Positions 58,160 through 64,000 of a stretch of 64,000 nucleotides of DNA are shown here, piece after piece (the first letter of the stretch is position 1; each line of letters starts with the position of its first letter). The translations under genes were made by a program, and so were the position numbers. Where the stretch lies: contig UYJD01000015.1 in the NCBI GenBank assembly GCA_900618795.1, forward strand, positions 751,034-815,033. Reading direction: 5' to 3'. The notes beneath the pieces are model-generated. The model worked only from the letters and a program-made list of their open reading frames with translations, ran no database searches and was not told the origin of the DNA. The stretch comes from Cyanodermella asteris (taxonomy: Eukaryota > Ascomycota > Lecanoromycetes > Ostropales > Stictidaceae).

Positions 58160-59463
58160 ACAGAAGCAGCAGATTTCTAGTTCTGTGATACGACAACAAG
58201 TTTTGACTGGCATTGGATCCCTCAGCATACGAGAACGACCAGGACATACTGGCAAAGCGTTGAACCTGGCTTTGTCAACGCCTCCACTGATACTGGCGAC
58301 GCCCGACGAGTTTCTGAGCCGAACCCCGCTCATGCAGCAAGATCGGACGAGAGTGCTTCATAATAGTGTCGACCTTGTCAAAGCGGATCAAGAACACCAT
58401 GAGGCAAGGGCAACGGTCGGATATCTTCCTCCGATCGCGGCATGGCAGACCGACAAAATATACGTCGCGACGTGCAACGACAGAAACGATACCACCTGGA
58501 GCTACGAAGAGCGACCAGCGCAAATATGACGCGCTGTACATCAAAACACTTGTAATTTCCACGCTCGAAACACCCAGCCGTCAAGTGCTCCAGCTGAGAA
58601 TTGGCACATGGTGCTCTCGATCGATGCTGCCACGGCAGCTTTGCAATAGGACTTCTCCCGTCCCGCAGCTATGTCATCTTTCACTCTCCTCTGTAAACGC
58701 GCTGCAATGATGTGATTATCTGGGCAGACATAGCTTCGCTGGGCATCATGGCTCCCCCAGACAATCGGGATGTGATGGAGAAGGTGGAGACGGAGATTGG
58801 GTGGTACTGGATAGCGCTCTGAAACAGATTATGGGCTTCCCCCATAGAAGTCGTCCCAAAGCAGTCAAGTGAACAGTGAATTGCTCCGACTCATGCGATG
58901 ACATCGTACTTGAATGCCGAGATTTTGAACAAGCTCACCAGAAAAGGGTACGGCATGTCAAAGAAGCTTGCTGACTAAGACGGCATTTCAGCGGGCAGAG
59001 TTTCTGATGCGAGACACTTCTCCGTCTCGGCGTCCCTCAACTTGCGCCTCAGCTCCAGCAGCCCATACGTTGGCCGGACAGTTGCCTGAGCTGCGGCATT
59101 GCTGATAGCGGTATCCTGAAACCACCGCGTCGTCAACTTCCTGTCTCGTTCACGGCACCACTGTTGGGTTGCGACACACCTTGGTGAGCGCCCATGAATG
59201 GAATGTATGAAGGTCATGGCACCGCAGTTGCAAATGCCACTGGCTGGGCCCTGACGAATGTCCTCCATCGTTGGTGGCCCTCGACTGCTATTGAGATGTG
59301 ATCTCGCCTGTGAGTCGCGGTAGATATCGCCAGTGCCTGCAACCCCTCAATTCCGCAAAGCACCTGGGGCAATATGCTTTGGGAGCAACCTCATACCATG
59401 GACTCTAGGGCTCTTGTATCATGACAGCCCAGCCCATAGACGCTCGCTAGGCTCTAGCTCTCT
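58160..59463. other. Intergenic stretch, 1.3 kb
   Basis: No gene called. A minus-strand frame at 59268-58975 (97 codons, MEDIRQGPASGICNCGAM...) and a + frame at 58366-58710 have no recognised domain. The former is the better coding candidate but stays unsupported. Confidence 0.35.
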
Positions 59464-60361
59464 ATGCTGCGAGCCAGTTTCGAGGATAATGATCTTCGCT
59501 TGGTTTCCTTCCATCCGTTTGTGCCGACTTTAGCAAATCAAGTAATAATCAGAGCCACGGGAAGCTTTATTCCACCCTTCGCGTTCGATGGCAGTGGTAG
59601 TGTGCAATTGAAGCTGGCTTTCACTAACTCCACGGTCGTCTCATGAGATTTGGGTAGTTCTGATGCTACTGTCGCTTTGTTTGTATACCAGCTTCTAGGC
59701 CCTAGTCAGACAGGGCCATGAATGCGAATTAAAGGTGAGTTATTCTCAGGTGCTGCGGATGGTATTTTCTGACGTTCTTGTCCCAGATCCCCTACCTCTC
59801 AAGGCCAACTACAAGTGAACGCCCTGAAATAACGTGCAAATTGGAGTCGACGACCCGTTGAGCTATCCGCTCGAGCTTTATCGGTCGAACAGCGCTGCTG
59901 CAGTTGGCTGTGGGCCTTTTGAAATACACGGTTCAGATTTCGAGGGCTCGTCAAATCGAGCCTCTGAGTCCGTGGACTTCTCGACAACTGCGACAGCTGG
60001 CGTCTCTGCAACAGATGTCTCGCTGCCAACTGGGCCACCAGCAAGGACCACCGGGGCTGCGGCGATGATCTTAGCCTCGGTCAATCCAGATTCAGCTGAT
60101 GGAGCTTCATCAAATATTAAGGACTGCAATGTGCTTATTGTCGGGTGTAAAATAGGCGCTGCCGTGCTTGCGGTAGGCCTAGTGGCAGCCTTCTTCTTCG
60201 CATGGTACAGAAGGAGAGAACAACATTATCGCGCCGCTCCACTCTTCTGTCAGAAACTTATGTCCGTCCACTCTACAACAACGCTACCTGCCACCGAAAA
60301 GGCGTTACCGCCCTCCCCTCCTGTCAGACGGACTGGACGAATGTGTATGCTCACGAAATGA
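59464..60361 (+). pseudogene. Probable decayed or mis-modelled single-pass membrane protein gene
   Basis: Seen: two coding-looking pieces in the same direction. The first (59464-59646) carries DLRLVSFHPFVPTLANQVII, ATGSFIPPFAFDGSGSVQLK and FTNSTVVS. This resembles the first strands of an ML/NPC2-type lipid-binding fold (weak, by eye). The second starts near 59834 with VDDPLSYPLELYRSNSAAAV, followed by a Ser/Thr/Ala-rich linker. Then come a membrane helix (IGAAVLAVGLVAAFFFAWYR) and a basic, proline-containing tail to 60361. Between the pieces, in-frame stops in PLKANYK-stop-TP-stop-NNVQIGVDD at about 59800-59835 interrupt what reads like one protein. I found no convincing start, signal peptide or full splice set. 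A pseudogene or an unusual exon layout are both possible. Confidence 0.4.
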
Positions 60362-60942
60362 ACGTCGATCCACCACCGCGAGAACTCGAAGTAAAGAGAT
60401 ATCACCAGTTGGACGGTGGCAAAGTCGCGGAGCTACCACAATGAAAAACCTTTGCACAGTTGTGCGCCCCTTGCATGTCGGACACGGACAACAATGAAAC
60501 GTGCCATGGTGCTTATCACCAGTCACAACAAAAGACACACTGCGGAGTGTAAACGAATAATGAATGCCATGCAGCTCGCCCTTGTCCCGGCACACTTCCG
60601 TCACCTGTCAAGAGCGACAAGCGGATCTCCAGGCCGCAGGCGATGGCTTCGATATCTAGTGCTGTGCAACTTCGCTATAGCATTTCGCGTTTTTTCTCAC
60701 TCGCGCTCCTCGCTACTTTCAGCACGACCGACCCCGGACACAAGAAGAATGTATCGACAACTTTGCTAAAGTATCAGGCATATCTCAGCAATGACCTAGT
60801 CTCTCGTTAATTCTACTTAAGCGCCAGATACTGGCGACTCCAGACGTTATTTCCTCTTTCAGACCCGGACCAAAGTTCGCGCCAGGATCCACGTCTGCCT
60901 CGACATCACGACTTCAGCCGCTCCTTTGCTCATAGGAAAATC
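60362..60942. other. Intergenic stretch, 0.6 kb
   Basis: Between two membrane-protein genes. It may contain an unrecognised first exon of the next gene. A CTCATAG that could serve as an acceptor lies at about 60926-60932. Confidence 0.35.
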
Positions 60943-61653
60943 GTGGACATGAATTCTTATCGATACGAGATAAAGAGTACACATCCATTTTTGGGCAACC
61001 ACGAACCGTTCACAGCAGACCAGACTACCACCATCCTCACAGACTCACCGACCCAGGTGCAGACACCATCCGTTTCCGCGAGTAGTCAAGATGATACCGC
61101 GCCTTTCTCGCCAGTCGTCTTGAGCTGGGTCACTCCTCTGTCGACCCCGGTCGACGCCGCTTCGACAGCCACCGTAATTCCGACATGGACAAACACAATA
61201 CAAGCAGAAGGGACCCTTCAGTTTGCGATGGGATCAACATTCATCACGACCACGCCCCACATCCGAGAAACAGACCCGCCCATCCCAGTCTCACCAGTCT
61301 CGTACACGACGCCGACGACATCAACGCCAGATCCGATACAGGCACTGGGAACAAAACTTCCATCAGCTCAGACACGCCCGAGTCCCGCCGAGATTGCGGG
61401 AGCCAGCATGGCCTTGCTCACGGCGGCGCTCATCTTCGGCGTCTTGATGGGGCTCCTATGGAGGAAGAAGCGACGAGTCAAGAACCGACAGTCGATGACC
61501 TTTTCCATCCTCGAGGGTTTTCGAAACTCGATGTTTGGAGGACGTAATACGGCACAGATGGCCGCCGACATTCAAGAAGGAGTGGAACCGAAGCCGTCGG
61601 TTTCGCAATCGACTTCGAGCGTGACCAAAGAGCGTATACGCATATTGGCTTGA
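60943..61653 (+). CDS. Putative single-pass membrane protein with a Ser/Thr/Pro-rich ectodomain
   Basis: A frame of 236 residues. Seen: about 145 residues rich in Ser, Thr and Pro (TTILTDSPTQVQTPSVSASS, TTPHIRETDPPIPVSPVSYT), probably O-glycosylated. One membrane helix follows (IAGASMALLTAALIFGVLMG), flanked by WRKKRRVKNR, then a cytosolic tail of about 60 residues (SILEGFRNSMFGGRN). There are no cysteines in the ectodomain. There is no signal peptide at the ATG, so the true start is likely in an upstream exon, and the sequence just before contains a possible acceptor. Family not recognised. The layout matches the neighbouring membrane proteins at 57.4 and 59.5-60.4 kb. Confidence 0.55.
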   Translation: MDMNSYRYEIKSTHPFLGNHEPFTADQTTTILTDSPTQVQTPSVSASSQDDTAPFSPVVLSWVTPLSTPVDAASTATVIPTWTNTIQAEGTLQFAMGSTFITTTPHIRETDPPIPVSPVSYTTPTTSTPDPIQALGTKLPSAQTRPSPAEIAGASMALLTAALIFGVLMGLLWRKKRRVKNRQSMTFSILEGFRNSMFGGRNTAQMAADIQEGVEPKPSVSQSTSSVTKERIRILA

Positions 61654-62144
61654 AATTCGCGGTGCTGGAAAGCTTGGGATGGCAGAAAGAAGAGGTGTAT
61701 TATCTTGGAGACGAAAACTGTAAAGGGGCAGCAGGGCTGTTTCCGTGAAATCAACTTTAATCACTTCACATTCCGACAGCGAGGTCGTGTAGAGTACTTT
61801 TGTACGTAGTTTGTAAGTTGAGGCTGCTAAGCAACGCAAATTTGAGCGCCGACAAACTGTCTTTCAACGTCGAGCTCAAGCAAGATTGTAGTTAGAAAGA
61901 AGTAAAAGGCAAGCTTTACGTCGGTCGTTCCAACGAACGGTGTCCAGCCTCCAGACCCCATCTGCTTCTCGAACCTCCTCAACTCCCCAAGTCCTCAATC
62001 AAGTTGATTTATCCGATTCAAGTCTTCCACCGCCAGGACACCATGGGTTTGTGCATAGCACCGCTTCAACGAAACCCAGTCGCCAGCCGCAACCCATTTC
62101 GCCAAGTTGCCATCGTAAGCACAAAAAAAGCCCCCTCACCGAGT

Positions 62145-62176
62145 CACCACCACCACCACCACCACCACCACCACCA
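62145..62176 (+). repeat. (CAC)n microsatellite
   Basis: 32 bases of uninterrupted CAC units (10 to 11 copies). In one + frame it encodes a poly-His run, in another poly-Pro (as CCA/CCC context). Confidence 0.95.
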
Positions 62177-62976
62177 TCTAGCTACGGCCAAAGATCGATC
62201 CGTCTTATTCGCGCCTTCTTTTCCCAGCTAGCATCTTACATGCAGACTAGTACATGCTGCAGGGTAGTAAGCGATTTCTTCAGGAACGACGCCTGCGGCG
62301 TAGCTTCGAAAATAGTTCCGTTCTGGACCCTGCTAGCGCCAGGTTCGGTAAGCCTTTTGGGCGGAGGCAAAGCATGATTTTGGCTGATGAACATGTCCAC
62401 TTTACACCCACACCTACGGAGTCCTACGCCTACATACAACTTGCAGACGCTTTGGGAAAGTCTTTCAGCGCCTTTGAAACAGGGCTGTGATCAGCCATCG
62501 GCGTCGCTTAATGGTCCGGATCGTCTCAACGGATGCCTGATCTTTGCTTACTGTGTCTCACCGCGAGCACGGGGAGAAGCTGAAGTCTGTCCAATAGACC
62601 TTTGCGGAGCGGACTTGAGCGCTGCCAGGCGAGGATTTTTGGGGTTGCAGTTTCTACAGACCCGTAAGGTCTGCCCACCGTATTGGCCTTGGCTTTCAGC
62701 CTCACTGTTTGCTAGTGGGGGCACTCCATGGCAGCCTTAGCAGGTTATTGTCTGTCGCCATGTGCCACGCGAAGACTCATGTACGATCGAGCACGTTTCA
62801 ATGTCTCGGGATTTCCCTGATTGAATGTTAGCGGCGCCTAGGAGATGTGCTAAGTATACGCCGCTCCAGGGCCATGGCTTCAGATTACCCGACTAGTAGC
62901 AAGCAACCATTATGTCGACGCCAAGATAGGCGTTTGTTGAGACATTCACAGGACGCTTTGATGCTCGAGTCTCAAG

Positions 62977-62983
62977 TATAAGA
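62977..62983 (+). promoter_or_regulatory. TATA-like box of the 63.1-kb secreted-protein gene
   Basis: TATAAGA about 125 bp upstream of the ATG at 63103. Inferred from sequence and spacing. Confidence 0.45.
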
Positions 62984-63102
62984 AGCAGGCTGATGTACCG
63001 CTGTTCAAATGTCCTACCACCCACACTCCAATCCGATCATTTTGACTCCCCTTCATCAGACCGGTCCTCAGTCACGCCAGGCAGATCAGCAACTCATTCA
63101 AG

Positions 63103-63665
63103 ATGAAGTTCCAACTTGCTTCTATGGCCGCCCTGGCCGCCACAGTCGCCGCCGTGCCGACACCCGAGGCCGCTTTGGAAGAGCGTGACAGCTACCGTCT
63201 GCCGTCTACTATGCAGCTGTTGGCCACTCTGGCCAACGGCACAGTCATCGGATCCCTCAAGGGCGACGGCAACTTCACCGTCAAGAGGATCGACTACCCC
63301 TTCCGCAGCTACTACACGAGCGGTAACAACAATAACGACGCAGTAAGTTGCCCCGCCTTTCCGCCTTGGGCTGGAACATAAACTGACTTGTGCTTCTCTA
63401 GAACGTCTTTGGATACAGCGGCTGCAGCATCGGTAGCGGGCCCTTGGATGGTGCCATCTTCAACTGCAGCTCTGGCTCTGACCAAACTACTCTTGGTCAG
63501 TTTTGGAACCGTGATGGCTTCATGTCTGTCGACGGCCCAACAGGTATTGCGTACTCCATCAACAGCCTGCCAGACCCCAACGACAGTGTCGGCGTGCCTC
63601 TGATCATCGGCGGCAGCGGCGCCTGGGGCCAATTCAGACTTAGGGCCAAGGGAGCTTCCGGGTGA
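63103..63665 (+). CDS. Small secreted protein of unknown function
   Basis: Two exons, 63103-63342 and 63402-63665. The 59-bp intron (GTAAGT, branch AACTGAC, CTAG) joins NNNNDA-NVFGYSG in frame, giving 167 residues. Seen: a signal peptide (MKFQLASMAALAATVAAVPT), a short acidic pro-like part (PEAALEERDSYRLP), then a strand-rich mature domain. That domain has TMQLLATLANGTVIGSLKGD, GNFTVKRIDYPFRSYY, YSGCSIGSGPLDGAIFNCSS and GGSGAWGQFRLRAKG. There are two cysteines, allowing one disulfide, and N-glycosylation sites at NGT, NFT and NCS. There is no GPI or membrane signal. Family not recognised, but the strand-turn pattern and small size fit a secreted surface or effector-type protein. A TATA-like box precedes it at the expected distance. 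Confidence 0.82.
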
Positions 63666-64000
63666 AAGCCCGTCAGATGACCGCTGGCTGCGGGCAGTTG
63701 GATTTTGTGGGACATTTGTCTCGGATCAATGAGTTGTACATACCCAAGCAGCGAAACTCATTACGAGCCTCGGCGGCAGCTCAAAATGAATGCATGAAAC
63801 ATATTCTCTGCCGTCGGCCTTGCATCTCGTCATGTTGGCTGTTGACGACATCGCAGTCCGTTGGAGAACGTTCATCTCTTCTGACAGGCTCGTCAAGTCA
63901 CAATGCCTTCTCTTGGTCTCGTTTTCGACGAGCTCAATCCGCCGGAGCCTGCTGAGAGTGATTCTAGCCTCGCAGCCTGCACACGATGCTTTTGCATAAT
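63666..64000. other. 3' region to window end
   Basis: 335 bases after the secreted-protein gene. Nothing recognised. Confidence 0.4.

Larger units (their letters stand above)
61654..63102. other. Intergenic region, 1.4 kb
   Basis: It contains a (CAC) microsatellite inside a short frame starting MGLC (62043) and, at the right end, the promoter of the secreted-protein gene. No gene called with confidence. Confidence 0.4.

Overview
The window looks like nuclear DNA of a filamentous ascomycete. Genes are compact and have few introns. The introns are mostly 49-60 bp, with GTRNGT-like donors, CTRAY branch points and YAG acceptors. The gene set is ascomycete-type: Tom1, Gon7, HbrB, MCU without a visible neighbouring regulator, Rgp1, MER3, Wbp1 and a PhiA-like wall protein. 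TAGGTAGGTA-type intergenic motifs and several secreted-protein genes suggest a dothideomycete (Capnodiales/Mycosphaerellales), but that placement is inference. There are two assembly gaps of N (27261-27569 and 42548-43110).

The left part (1-24.5 kb) is a housekeeping block. It holds the 3' part of the giant HECT ligase TOM1 (+), VPS39/VAM6 of HOPS (+), GON7 of KEOPS (-), a TORC2 HbrB protein (+), the mitochondrial calcium uniporter MCU (+, three exons), RGP1 of the Ypt6 exchange factor (+), the meiotic helicase MER3/HFM1 (-, three exons with one unexplained frame change), and an MDP-1-type HAD phosphatase with an N-terminal membrane anchor (-).

The middle part (24.5-49 kb) is looser, with long intergenic stretches and both gaps. 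It holds a LURP1/tubby-like protein (+), a small GPI-anchored-type wall protein (-), a PhiA-like secreted protein (-), a GH28 pectin hydrolase without the usual catalytic-region histidine (+), a TRAPPC12-like TPR protein (+), a 991-residue disordered protein of unknown function (-), a small cysteine-rich secreted protein (+) and the oligosaccharyltransferase subunit WBP1/OST48 (-).

The right part (49-64 kb) mixes a conserved TBC Rab-GAP (-) with a loose group of three or four single-pass membrane proteins. These have Ser/Thr/Pro-rich or Cys-rich ectodomains and short basic tails (49.4, 57.4, 59.5-60.4 and 60.9 kb). A further secreted protein lies at 63.1 kb. This stretch has the look of a fast-evolving accessory region.

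Four genes serve membrane traffic (VPS39, RGP1, TRAPPC12-like, TBC GAP), and WBP1 serves the secretory pathway. They are not adjacent, so I take this as chance rather than a functional cluster. I found no rRNA, no convincing tRNA, no CRISPR and no intact mobile element. The most testable oddities are the frame change in MER3, the membrane-receptor-like group, the anchored MDP-1 and the GH28 active-site variant.
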